A program made the translations under genes and the position numbers. From Clostridioides difficile_A (GTDB lineage Bacteria; Bacillota; Clostridia; Peptostreptococcales; Peptostreptococcaceae): a stretch of 64,000 bases of DNA. Under the pieces are notes generated by a model. It saw only the letters and a list, made by a program, of their open reading frames with translations, made no database searches and had not been told where the DNA came from. Shown here piece after piece: positions 27,110 through 36,260 of this stretch. The stretch covers positions 3,162,001-3,226,000 of the forward strand of contig OX246690.1 of assembly GCA_945909635.1 (NCBI GenBank), read 5' to 3'. Within the stretch, counting starts at the first letter, position 1; each line of letters starts with the position of its first letter.

Positions 27110-28321
27110 TTAACTTTGATTTTTTAAGTCTTTTATAATACAATTTGTCAATAATTTTGTATTTTTGTTCTTTTTAATACTAATTTTAGGTCTAATTTCA
27201 AAATTAGAAGCTAAATTTTTATTAGAATCAATATTTGTATTTACAACATCTATAACTTTGTTAAAATCATATAATTTTATTCTATTTATGCTATTTTCTT
27301 CAAGTTTTTTTTCATATATACAGTAAAATAAATCTTTGTATGAAAAATTTTTGGGTAATCCAAGTACTTCACCAAGTTTTGGTATTACACTTTCCATAAT
27401 AGTTCTTAAAGAAACATCTCTCTTTATATTTAATAAATTACAAATAAATTGCACAGTTTCATTACTCATACTTCTAAACTTATCAAAACAATATTCTTCA
27501 TTGTATTTATATTCTACATCAAAATAATATTTAATCCCATTACATCTTTCATACGCTTTCATAGTATCTAAGTAACCCAATCGAATATTTTTTTCTACAT
27601 TGTCTCTGTCTTTATTTAGAGAACCTCCCAAATACTCTGATGGTATTATAGTTTTTATATTTATATTCTGATGTTTATTTAAATTCATTTTTCCAAGAAA
27701 ATCATCAATCAGCCTAATTACAACAACATCTTCATACCCTTTGTCTTCTAAAAGTCCTATTGGCATATTGTCACAAAACATTCCATCAAGATATAATTTA
27801 TCATCCATCATATTTGATTGAAAAATAGGCAAGCTAGAACTAGCAATTAAATAATCAATCAATCTCCCTTGTGGCATATCTTCTATATACATTGGATGTG
27901 GATTAATCTTTTTATCCCACCACACTGTAACAAGTCCAAAGTCTTTTTTTGATTTTCGTATTATATCTTCATTTAATGTAGTTTCCATTAGTTGTCTCAT
28001 AGGGCTTATATCTATGCCTTCATTTTTTCTAGCCTTATTTATAAGTTCAATAAGTGCATTGATATTTTTAGTAGTGAAATCTACATTTTTAAATTTCTCA
28101 TAAGTATCTTTATCCATATTCATAAAGTGAGTATAATCGTAGTTTAACCAAATATCTTCCATTACTTCAATATCATTTTGAATTATATATGCTCCATTTA
28201 AAGCACCAATTGATGTCCCAGTTACTCCTTGGAACTCTATTCCAAGCTCTCTTAAAGCCTTATATGCCCCTATTTGATAGGCACCTTTTGTTCCTCCACC
28301 TTCTAAAACTAATCCTTTCAT
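27110..28321 (-). CDS. Patatin-like phospholipase
   Basis: This 403-residue protein has an N-terminal patatin domain (about 1-200) with the oxyanion loop GGGTKG (7-12), the nucleophile elbow GTSIG and the catalytic aspartate in DGMFCDN. It would hydrolyse acyl esters of lipids in the cytoplasm or at the inner membrane face. The second half (about 230-403) is not recognised. It is a single gene upstream of ptsH. Confidence 0.85.
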   Translation of the reverse strand: MKGLVLEGGGTKGAYQIGAYKALRELGIEFQGVTGTSIGALNGAYIIQNDIEVMEDIWLNYDYTHFMNMDKDTYEKFKNVDFTTKNINALIELINKARKNEGIDISPMRQLMETTLNEDIIRKSKKDFGLVTVWWDKKINPHPMYIEDMPQGRLIDYLIASSSLPIFQSNMMDDKLYLDGMFCDNMPIGLLEDKGYEDVVVIRLIDDFLGKMNLNKHQNINIKTIIPSEYLGGSLNKDRDNVEKNIRLGYLDTMKAYERCNGIKYYFDVEYKYNEEYCFDKFRSMSNETVQFICNLLNIKRDVSLRTIMESVIPKLGEVLGLPKNFSYKDLFYCIYEKKLEENSINRIKLYDFNKVIDVVNTNIDSNKNLASNFEIRPKISIKKNKNTKLLTNCIIKDLKNQS

Positions 28322-28552
28322 ATTATCACCTACTATATTAAAAACGTTTCTGATTTCTATTTCTCAGCAAATATTAATTCAAAAAACTATTTTTAGTTAT
28401 TGGAGAAAAATAAAATTGTACAAATTTATTTTTATTTTATCAAAAAACCATTTAAAAGTATATATCTTTAATGTTTTTTATATGGTTAACTTTTTATTCA
28501 AAATTTAGATAAATAATTAACATTCCGTGATTTTCTTTATATCTACAGATGC

Positions 28553-30286
28553 TTATATACCCAAAGAATTCATTATTAAGTTATCCATTTTTATCTGCAA
28601 TCTTTCTATCTTTTCTTTATCCACAGAGTTGTTTAATAAAATTGATATTATTTCCTTTGACAAACTCTCTATCTCTTCATAATTATTATCTCTAAAAATT
28701 CTTATCTTCATAACCTTATTAGGATAGTAATCGTATATGTTTTTACTCATCTTTTTAGCAGTTATTTTAAAGTATTTATCATAAATGCTAGAATTTAAGA
28801 TTCCAACTAGATATTCATATGAAAATTTATCTAAATATTCTTCTTTTATGAAAAAAGAATATACATCTGCACTTGAAAAGTTATTATCATAATCTATAGC
28901 AAATCTATTTTCTTTTGATTTATAAGGATACATTATTTTTTTTCTTTCAAAGAAAAGCTTTTCTCTTCCCCATTGAAGTTCATACCATTTCCTTATTCCA
29001 TTTTTACATTCTCTTCTGTTTTCTAGCTTTGACTTGTATATTCCTATAATCTCATCAAGTATTTTCTTATTTTTTTCTTCATCCTCTATGTCATTTGAGT
29101 ATATTAACCTATATTCACTTTTATCTACTATATATTTATTTATATTTTTACTTTTTATCCAACACTTTAAAAATTTATCATCCACAAGGTTCAATTTTAC
29201 ATCATTTTTACTTAAAATAAAGGCCTTATCACAACCTGTGATTATTCCTTGAAAACTTATTGCTATATCTTCCAAACTATAGTTGCATTTTTCTTGTATC
29301 TTATTATAAAAAACTCCATCAGCTTTATTTACAAGTATCCATTCATCAGACAACAAACTTTGATTTATACTAAAATAATCAAAGTTACTACTATTTAAAA
29401 GTTCTTCTAGTGTTTCAAATTTATTTATACATATATCCTCATTTTTTATTTTAAATACATCTATTGATTTCTCTTTTGATTTTTTCTTATCAAAAGTAAG
29501 TATACAACTAGATACCCCTATATTTTTAAATATATTTGCACCTAAAAAATCTACTACTTCTTTAACTCTAACATTTGATTTAATATATTCTCTTAAATCT
29601 TTACCTGATAGACTTTCTAAAAAATATCTTGGAGTTATAACACTACCAGTTCCTCCTTGTTTCAAAATGTCTATAATCTTTTTATAGAAACAAAAATACA
29701 AATCAGCTTTATCTTTATAAACTTCACTGTATTTTTCTAGGAGAAATTTTTTATATTTCTTTTCAAGTTTTTTATGACCAATATATGGCGGATTACCAAT
29801 TATATAATCAAACTTATATCGCCAGTTCTTTTTAAGGCTATCACAACAAAATAGATTAATCTTTATATTAGATTCCTCTAAGTCATTTATTGCCTTTTTG
29901 TTTATTAAGCTGTCTTTTAATATATTTATAGCTTTCTCATCAATATCAGCACCATATATACAATAATTTAATATATGACTGTGTATATTATCAACAGTCC
30001 AATAAGCCTCATCATACTTCTCTTTTAATTCATAGATATTTTCCTCGAATAAGTCATATAAAATATCGTATACTTCCAAAAGAAAATTTCCACACCCACA
30101 AGAAATATCGAGTATTCGTGGGTATGGATTTTTAATTATATCGTGATTTTTTAAAGTTTTTTTTACAATATAATCGACAATGATTTTAGGAGTATAGTAT
30201 ATTCCACTTGCTTTTTTAGTATCTACATCTAAACTATTCTCATACTCTTTAGACAGTAGAAAATTATCTTGAGATATATCATCCAT
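28553..30286 (-). CDS. camA: Orphan DNA adenine methyltransferase CamA
   Basis: This 577-residue N6-adenine methyltransferase has the SAM-binding motif ILDISCGCGNF (about 58-68), the catalytic NPPY at exactly 165-168, and a C-terminal half resembling the target-recognition region of type IIG-like enzymes. Length and NPPY position agree with CamA, the conserved C. difficile enzyme reported to methylate the last A of CAAAAA and to affect sporulation. No restriction gene is adjacent, fitting an orphan regulator. GGAGG lies nine bases before the ATG. It follows an Rrf2 regulator (39 bases) and an EAL gene in one unit. Function is taken from literature; the identification is mine from sequence features. 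Confidence 0.9.
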   Translation of the reverse strand: MDDISQDNFLLSKEYENSLDVDTKKASGIYYTPKIIVDYIVKKTLKNHDIIKNPYPRILDISCGCGNFLLEVYDILYDLFEENIYELKEKYDEAYWTVDNIHSHILNYCIYGADIDEKAINILKDSLINKKAINDLEESNIKINLFCCDSLKKNWRYKFDYIIGNPPYIGHKKLEKKYKKFLLEKYSEVYKDKADLYFCFYKKIIDILKQGGTGSVITPRYFLESLSGKDLREYIKSNVRVKEVVDFLGANIFKNIGVSSCILTFDKKKSKEKSIDVFKIKNEDICINKFETLEELLNSSNFDYFSINQSLLSDEWILVNKADGVFYNKIQEKCNYSLEDIAISFQGIITGCDKAFILSKNDVKLNLVDDKFLKCWIKSKNINKYIVDKSEYRLIYSNDIEDEEKNKKILDEIIGIYKSKLENRRECKNGIRKWYELQWGREKLFFERKKIMYPYKSKENRFAIDYDNNFSSADVYSFFIKEEYLDKFSYEYLVGILNSSIYDKYFKITAKKMSKNIYDYYPNKVMKIRIFRDNNYEEIESLSKEIISILLNNSVDKEKIERLQIKMDNLIMNSLGI

Positions 30287-30325
30287 AGCTGAAAACCTCC
30301 AATTATTATCATAGCTGAAAATTTA

Positions 30326-30724
30326 TTATTCTAGTATTTGTCTTATAGATTTTCTTGATAAAAGTTTATAGATTTCTTTTTCTATTTCTAGTAACTCGCG
30401 ATTTACTTTGCAACCTTTTAAGCAATTACTGCAATTGGATACATATCTCGTACATTTATTTATATATATTTTTCCATCAATTAATTCTACAATAGTTCTT
30501 AAACTTATTGTATCCAATGATACATTTAACATGTATTTCTTGCCATCTTCTTTATTAAGAGTAAGTACATTATTTGCACAAAGTTTTCTAAGAAGTTTAT
30601 ACAGTGTTAGTATTGGTATATCTTCACTTTTTAATATTGTTTTAACATCTATTGGATTATCTTCTCCATTATTAAATATAGCTCTTATAATTCTTATTGA
30701 ATAATCTACATCTTCTGAAATCAT
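30326..30724 (-). CDS. Rrf2 family transcriptional regulator
   Basis: This 132-residue protein has an Rrf2-type winged helix N-terminus (SEDVDYSIRIIRAIF ... ILTLYKLLRKLCANNVL, about 3-60) and a C-terminal part with four cysteines (CTRYVSNCSNCLKGC, about 92-106) that could ligate an iron-sulfur cluster or zinc. The start overlaps the stop of the EAL gene as ATGA, so the two are translationally coupled, and camA follows. A sensor controlling the unit, including camA, is a reasonable inference. Confidence 0.8.
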   Translation of the reverse strand: MISEDVDYSIRIIRAIFNNGEDNPIDVKTILKSEDIPILTLYKLLRKLCANNVLTLNKEDGKKYMLNVSLDTISLRTIVELIDGKIYINKCTRYVSNCSNCLKGCKVNRELLEIEKEIYKLLSRKSIRQILE

Positions 30725-32274
30725 TCTTCCGCCTCCTCAACTGCCATGTATCTATCTAAAAGAGTATCTTCTAGATTTACATAATTTCTGTCAGTAAGAA
30801 TTCTTTTATAACTAATCTCATCTAAAGGTTTAAAATAGATGTAACCTTGTATTAAATTGCATCCCATTTCGTTTAAAACTTTAACCTGCTCCATATCCTC
30901 TACACCTTCACATATAACAGTTAAGTTCAAATCTTGTGAAAGATTAACAATTGCTTTTACCATAAACTTTGTCTTTGTATTTGTAACTATATCCATTATA
31001 AGTGACCTATCAATTTTTATAACATCTAGTGGTATCCCCTTAAGATTAATAAAATTCGAGTTGCCTACTCCAAAATCATCTAATGATATGTCTATACCTA
31101 AAGATTTAATCTCATAAAGCCTCTCACTTATAAATTTTACATCTCTTAGTGCTGTTGTTTCTGTAACTTCTATTTCTATGAGTTCTTTAGGCACATTATA
31201 TGTATTAAACATTGATTTAAAAAAATCTACTAAATCATTTTTGTATAGTTCCACCCTGGAAAGATTTATTGAAACTGGTAAGACATTTATACCTTCTGAA
31301 ATCCAATTATCAATAGTAACAAATACTTCTTGAATTAGCCATCTACCAATATTATTTATCAGACCACTTCTTTCAGCTATAGGAATAAACTTATTTGGTC
31401 CAACCATACCTAAAGACGGATGTATCCATCTTATTAATGCCTCTGAACCTATAATTTTACCTGTACTCGAATCAACTTTGGGTTGATAATGGATTACAAA
31501 TTCCTTGTTCTTTATAGCTAAGAATAAATCTTGCTCTATTTTCATAAGTGATTGTATTTCTTCTTCCATTGCAGAATCAAATTCTACATATTCTATATGC
31601 TTTAGTCCTTTTGACTTAATCCTTGCCATATCAGCATTGTCCATAGCTTTTTTTATATCAACTTTATCATCATTAAATCTATAAATTCCAATTGATGCCT
31701 CAACATTTATATTCATTTTAAAACTATCAATCTGACTTAATGTCACAATTTTATTCCTAATGAGATTTACCAAATAAGGAATCTTTTGTTCTCTGTCTTC
31801 AAGCTTTATTATTAATATAAAAACATCGCTTTTTAGTTTTCCATAAATAGCCTCTTCACCAAAATAACTTTTTAGATTGCTTGAAATATTATCTAATACT
31901 TCATCCCCTAACTCATAACCATATATATCATTTATAAGTTTAAGTCTACATAAATCAAAACAAGCCATAACACAGTTTTCTTTCTTATTGCTAATAATAT
32001 AATTTTGAATATGTTTTAAAAAGTTCTCATCCTTAGTAATATTCATAATCTTATCTGAATTATTTACTATTTCTAAATTAATTTTATCCTCATATAGCTT
32101 GATTTTAAGATACGAAATAAATATATTTATAGTAAATAATATTAATAAAAGTAAAATTAATACCTTTATATATATCCCAACATGCCTTGTGAGTAAAACT
32201 ATTCCCAAAATTCCGATTATGATAAAAATTATTTTATTTAAACTGTAAATTTTTGTCATACTATTCTTATTCAT
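30721..32274 (-). CDS. Membrane GGDEF-EAL protein, probable c-di-GMP phosphodiesterase
   Basis: This 517-residue protein has two N-terminal membrane helices (about 12-50), a degenerate GGDEF domain (about 85-235, with KSDVF in place of GGDEF) and an EAL domain (about 255-495). The EAL domain keeps the catalytic set: EALIRW, NLSRVEL, EVTET, DDFGVGNSN, KIDRSL, EGVED and QGYIYFKP. It should therefore hydrolyse c-di-GMP while the GGDEF part is inactive or regulatory. It is the first gene of a three-gene unit with the Rrf2 regulator and camA. Confidence 0.88.
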   Translation of the reverse strand: MNKNSMTKIYSLNKIIFIIIGILGIVLLTRHVGIYIKVLILLLLILFTINIFISYLKIKLYEDKINLEIVNNSDKIMNITKDENFLKHIQNYIISNKKENCVMACFDLCRLKLINDIYGYELGDEVLDNISSNLKSYFGEEAIYGKLKSDVFILIIKLEDREQKIPYLVNLIRNKIVTLSQIDSFKMNINVEASIGIYRFNDDKVDIKKAMDNADMARIKSKGLKHIEYVEFDSAMEEEIQSLMKIEQDLFLAIKNKEFVIHYQPKVDSSTGKIIGSEALIRWIHPSLGMVGPNKFIPIAERSGLINNIGRWLIQEVFVTIDNWISEGINVLPVSINLSRVELYKNDLVDFFKSMFNTYNVPKELIEIEVTETTALRDVKFISERLYEIKSLGIDISLDDFGVGNSNFINLKGIPLDVIKIDRSLIMDIVTNTKTKFMVKAIVNLSQDLNLTVICEGVEDMEQVKVLNEMGCNLIQGYIYFKPLDEISYKRILTDRNYVNLEDTLLDRYMAVEEAEE

Positions 32275-32594
32275 ATAAATTCCCCTATATTATTTTTAAA
32301 TTATCTTACAATCAAACTTTTTCTATATTAATTATAAAGCACAATTGATAGTAAATCAATGTAAGTTAACATCACAAATAAATAACTATGTTATATTAAA
32401 TTTACTTTCTTAAATTTCATAAATATTTACTTTCTTAACAAAAAAACTATGAGATTAGATATATGTAAAATAGTTTCTAATTTCATAGTTTTTCAATTCA
32501 AATAGTATTTTTTGATACAATTCAACAGAATAAATTTAATCCAAAGTATACAGTTTCATATTTAAGTAAATCCATACATAAACATGAACTTAAT
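32275..32594. other. Intergenic region upstream of the EAL gene
   Basis: About 320 AT-rich bases holding the amidase terminator (32442-32493) and a 13-base direct repeat TTTACTTTCTTAA at 32401-32413 and 32427-32439, 26 bases apart, which lies in the promoter region of the EAL gene. Confidence 0.5.
32442..32493 (-). terminator. Terminator of the amidase gene
   Basis: An 18-bp inverted repeat (AAAAACTATGAGATTAGA with one G-U pair) followed by Ts on the minus strand lies about 100 bases after the stop at 32595. Confidence 0.8.
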
Positions 32595-33419
32595 TTATTT
32601 TTTCCCTTTAGAATCTAAGTATGAAAGTATACCTTGAACAATACCCTCTGTAAGTTGGTCTTGATATTTTTCATTTATTATTTTTTGTTCTTCTGATGGT
32701 GTCGTTAAAAAACCACACTCTATCAATATAGCAGGCATATCTGATTCTCTAAGTACTTCAAAGTTGTTTTCAACTATACCTCTATCCTTTACTTTAACAT
32801 AGGATGATATAGTACTTTGCACTGACTGTGCAAGATCTTTTGAGCCATCTGTAGCTTTATTCCTATACCAGGTTTCTATACCTGTTGCTGTATTTCCATT
32901 TTTCTCTGCATTTAAATGGATAGAAACAAGCACATCAGCAGAACTATTTTTCGCTAGATTAACTCTATCCATCAGCGATACATATGTATCATCAGTTCTA
33001 GATACTACAACTTGAATATCTTTCTGTTTAGCTAATTTATTTGCTAATTTCTTTGAAATTTGTAAATTTAGGTCTTTTTCATATCTGTTACTAGTCTTAC
33101 TTTGGGTCCCTTTATCATTTCCTCCATGACCTGGGTCTATGAATACAGTATATTTTTTATTTTTATTTTCTTCTTCATTGCCAAGATCAAATTGCTCTGA
33201 CTCAACGTTTTGTTGTTGGTTAGTTTTATTGCTTTTATCCATCCCTTTTACTAAAGCTACTACACCTTGAGTAACTTTAAATGCAATAAATAAAAATAAC
33301 ATCGTAAAGCAAACCAACACTACTAATTTTTTCTTATTTAATTTTCTTTTTTTTCTATTCAGATGGCTAGTATTTTTAGATTTGTTTCTTGAATTATTGT
33401 TATTATTGCTTTTTGACAT
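32595..33419 (-). CDS. N-acetylmuramoyl-L-alanine amidase (Amidase_3)
   Basis: This 274-residue membrane-anchored amidase cuts the bond between MurNAc and the stem peptide. A basic, Asn-rich N-terminus and one membrane helix (about 30-52) precede a linker and the zinc amidase domain (about 90-270) with ligands in IDPGHGGNDKG, the catalytic-type ETWYR, SIHLNAEKNG and IECGFLTT. The start at 33419 was chosen because AAGGGTG precedes it; the in-frame GTG at 33449 has no such site. Its leader can form a structure covering the ribosome site. Confidence 0.88.
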   Translation of the reverse strand: MSKSNNNNNSRNKSKNTSHLNRKKRKLNKKKLVVLVCFTMLFLFIAFKVTQGVVALVKGMDKSNKTNQQQNVESEQFDLGNEEENKNKKYTVFIDPGHGGNDKGTQSKTSNRYEKDLNLQISKKLANKLAKQKDIQVVVSRTDDTYVSLMDRVNLAKNSSADVLVSIHLNAEKNGNTATGIETWYRNKATDGSKDLAQSVQSTISSYVKVKDRGIVENNFEVLRESDMPAILIECGFLTTPSEEQKIINEKYQDQLTEGIVQGILSYLDSKGKK

Positions 33420-33427
33420 TTTTTCAC

Positions 33428-33511
33428 CCTTCTTGGTATAAATTTTCACATTTTTTTATAATATTAGTGTTATTTTTTCATAATATTAGTGTTATTTTAC
33501 CACCAAGAAGG
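33428..33511 (-). promoter_or_regulatory. Leader inverted repeat overlapping the amidase ribosome site, with a 19-bp duplication
   Basis: CCTTCTTGGT (33428-33437) and its exact complement ACCAAGAAGG (33502-33511) can pair; on the minus strand the former lies in the AAGAAGGGTG ribosome site. Between them a 19-base sequence (ATAATATTAGTGTTATTTT) occurs twice with a 22-base period (33458-33476, 33480-33498). Confidence 0.5.
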
Positions 33512-33565
33512 TTTTTTTTCAATAATTTAAAACATTCTACAACCTAAAACATCAAAATTCTCTAA

Positions 33566-34210
33566 TTATCCACCTAAAGTAACATCTTGTGTATCATACC
33601 AGCTAAAGGCATCTTTTATATCATCACCTCTAAAATCTGGCCAATAATTATCTATAACATAAAAGTCTGCATAAATCGATTGCACAGGTAAAAAACCGCT
33701 TAATCTCCTTCTTCCACCCCATCTGATTATCAAATCTAATCTTGATACATCAAATGACTGTATGTAATCTTGTATGTTATTTTTATTTACATTTTCTACT
33801 CCTGATATATTATTCAGGTCCCAATACCAACCATAATTTACCAATAGATTTGCTTTTATCTGACCTTCCCTAGCTTGGATTCTATTAGTATATGGTAATA
33901 ATTCTTCTGGAAACATTGGAGATTTCGTATTTCCAACAACTAATAAAGCTGCACCCTCATCTATTAATATATTTGCAGCATCAATACATGCTTTTGTAAA
34001 AGCTTTTGTCTGCACCGATGGACGTCTTGTATTGTCAGTTGTAAATCCATAAAAAGTTACTTCTTCGCAACCTAAATCTCTACATAATCTATAAGATTCC
34101 AGTCCAGGATTTATTCCACTTTCATATCCTCTATCTTTTGTCATACCATTTTGACTCGCCCATCTTCTATTTCCATCTGGGATAATTCCTACATGTTTTG
34201 GTACTCTCAT
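33566..34210 (-). CDS. Cis-prenyltransferase (undecaprenyl diphosphate synthase family), divergent
   Basis: This 214-residue protein has the family start GIIPDGNRRWA (about 9-19), FYGFTTDNT in place of the usual FSTENW, and near the C-terminus RRRLSGFLPVQSIYADFYV, which corresponds to the RxSxFLLWQ...E region of isoprenyl diphosphate synthases. It is shorter than the usual 240-250 residues. It may make a polyprenyl diphosphate other than the essential C55 carrier, or be a second copy; chain length cannot be told. It lies upstream of the amidase gene. Confidence 0.75.
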   Translation of the reverse strand: MRVPKHVGIIPDGNRRWASQNGMTKDRGYESGINPGLESYRLCRDLGCEEVTFYGFTTDNTRRPSVQTKAFTKACIDAANILIDEGAALLVVGNTKSPMFPEELLPYTNRIQAREGQIKANLLVNYGWYWDLNNISGVENVNKNNIQDYIQSFDVSRLDLIIRWGGRRRLSGFLPVQSIYADFYVIDNYWPDFRGDDIKDAFSWYDTQDVTLGG

Positions 34211-34348
34211 TTCTAATCACCTCTTAATAGGTATTATTATCAAAATATTACATTATTAATCAAAACTGTAACATTAAATACATTTATTTTTATATAATTA
34301 TGTAGTAAACTAATTTAAGATAGAGTTTAAAAAACTTGGAGGTTTATC

Positions 34349-34819
34349 ATGAAAAAAATTTTAATATTGTTTTTTTCGATAATCTTATCATTTGGAATGG
34401 TTAGTTGTTCTTCAAGTGGTGATTACAAAAACGTTTCTACATCGAAAATTGAAAAGTCATTAAAATCTTCTGATTTACTTGTAAAAGAATCAAAAGTCTT
34501 TGATGCAAAGGAATTTAACTATTTCAATGATGTGGAAGAGGACATCATTCAAGGTTTTGTAATTAATTCTTCTGAAAAATTATCTCTAGAAGATATTATC
34601 GTCATAAAAACTGACGATGTAGATAAAATCTATAAAACTCTAGAAAATTATAAAAAAGACATGATACAAGCACCTTTTGGAGAAGGACATGGAGAAAAAA
34701 GCAATTCTGAAATAGCAAATAATACTATAGTTGAGAAAGCAGGCAGATATGTTTATCTAATTTCTGCTGAAAATGCCTCTCAAATAGAAAACAAAATACT
34801 GAGTATAATAAAAAAATAA
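34349..34819 (+). CDS. DUF4358-like lipoprotein
   Basis: This 156-residue protein has a lipoprotein signal (MKKILILFFSIILSFGMVSC, cysteine at residue 20) and a mature region resembling clostridial DUF4358 proteins (DDVDKIYKTLENYKKDM, GRYVYLISAENA). Function unknown; it would sit on the outer face of the membrane. TTGGAGG lies about nine bases before the ATG. It is a single gene ending at a strong bidirectional terminator. Confidence 0.75.
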   Translation: MKKILILFFSIILSFGMVSCSSSGDYKNVSTSKIEKSLKSSDLLVKESKVFDAKEFNYFNDVEEDIIQGFVINSSEKLSLEDIIVIKTDDVDKIYKTLENYKKDMIQAPFGEGHGEKSNSEIANNTIVEKAGRYVYLISAENASQIENKILSIIKK

Positions 34820-34840
34820 ATATCATTATTGATATTTATT

Positions 34841-34900
34841 AAATATCAATGTAATTTTTATATAAATAAATTTATTTTGTTAAAAATTACATTGATATTT
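34841..34900. terminator. Strong bidirectional terminator
   Basis: A perfect 20-bp inverted repeat (34841-34860 and 34881-34900) with a 20-base loop sits between the lipoprotein gene and the convergent transporter gene, with T-runs on both sides. Confidence 0.85.
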
Positions 34901-34923
34901 TTTATTTGTTTAATTAGTATAAT

Positions 34924-36186
34924 TTAAACCTCTTTTAGCTTTTTCTTTTTTCCTAAAACTAGACTTATTAATATCAATCCAACCATAATTACAGTCAATA
35001 CCAAGTATGTCATCCATGCTAATGTATATCCTCCAGACATATCATATAGTTTTCCTGTAACAGCTGAACCTAAGGCTGCTCCCAATAAAACTACTGCATT
35101 TACTACACCAACTATTGTTGAATAATCTCTTTTGCCAAATATCTCTGATGTGATAAGAGCAGGTACAATAGTTCCCATACAGTTTCCAATTCCCCAACAT
35201 ATAATAAATACTATTATAGCTGGATACTTACTAGCAAATAATAGAGCCAATACCCCTAGAAATACTTGTAATCCAACAAATATAACACCTTTTTCACATC
35301 CAACTTTATCAAATACATATCCTAGAAGTATTTTGCCTAATATAACTACTCCCATGTTTATAGATATAACACTTGCTGCAAAAGTTGGAGAATACCCTAT
35401 ATCAGTCAAATAAGATGCAATATGCATTTGTACTCCCATAGCTATTATTGTAATCAAAATTAATCCTACAACCATAATCCAAAATATTTTAGTTTTTACA
35501 GCATCTCCAAGCATGATTCCTTTTACAGAATTGTCTAAAACGTTTTCAGAAGAATTGCTATATCCATATGGCAATAAACCTTTATCACTTGGTTTTTCAG
35601 ACATAAATATCAAAACTACTGGTATAGTTGTGACTAATATTATTATTCCTAACACTAAATAGGATTGTCTCCAACTGTAGTTTAATATTATATAGTTAGC
35701 TATAGGATTAAATATCATACCACCTACTCCACTTCCCATAAAAGTTAAACCTAATGCTAGACCTCTTTTTTCTACAAACCAATTGCTTATTATTATTGAT
35801 AGAGGAGTTAGAGTTGTCATACCTAACCCCAAGCCTGAAAATATACTCATTAAATAAAAAACATATATACTGCTTGCATATGAATATCCTATATAACCAA
35901 TTCCTGCTAACACACACCCTACAAGCATTATATTTTTTAGTTTAAATTTCTTTGCTAATTTCCCCATAAAGAGCGCTATTACCATGGTAGACAAAGCAAT
36001 TACTGTATAATAAAGAGAAAACTCAGACCTAGAAAAACCTAGGTCTTCTGTTACAGGTTTTATAAATAAACTTGCACAATTATTTACTATTCCATAAACA
36101 GATATCATTAGTATTAAGCCAGCAAATACAACTAACCATCCTCTAAAAAACCCTTTTTGTGAATTAGATATATTATTTGATTCCAT
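34924..36186 (-). CDS. MFS transporter, OFA (oxalate/formate antiporter-like) family
   Basis: This 420-residue protein has twelve predicted membrane segments and MFS loop motifs (FMGKLAKKFKLKNIM after helix 2, LGYVFDKVGCEKG after helix 8). The first segment with GWLVVFAGLILMISVYGIVNNCASLF resembles the OFA family of carboxylate transporters. It lies 74 bases after the amidohydrolase gene and probably imports that enzyme's substrate or exports its product. The unit is driven by the sigma-54 promoter at 37686. Confidence 0.85.
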   Translation of the reverse strand: MESNNISNSQKGFFRGWLVVFAGLILMISVYGIVNNCASLFIKPVTEDLGFSRSEFSLYYTVIALSTMVIALFMGKLAKKFKLKNIMLVGCVLAGIGYIGYSYASSIYVFYLMSIFSGLGLGMTTLTPLSIIISNWFVEKRGLALGLTFMGSGVGGMIFNPIANYIILNYSWRQSYLVLGIIILVTTIPVVLIFMSEKPSDKGLLPYGYSNSSENVLDNSVKGIMLGDAVKTKIFWIMVVGLILITIIAMGVQMHIASYLTDIGYSPTFAASVISINMGVVILGKILLGYVFDKVGCEKGVIFVGLQVFLGVLALLFASKYPAIIVFIICWGIGNCMGTIVPALITSEIFGKRDYSTIVGVVNAVVLLGAALGSAVTGKLYDMSGGYTLAWMTYLVLTVIMVGLILISLVLGKKKKLKEV

Positions 36187-36260
36187 TTTTTACCCCCCAA
36201 TTTTAGTGATTTTAAGATTAATTTATTATTTAAGGTATAATTCTATTTTTAAAATAAAGA

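Noticed and set aside
35708..35917. Minus-strand ORF inside the MFS transporter gene.
   Set aside because: It is a shifted-frame shadow of the transporter, with no ribosome site or plausible protein features.
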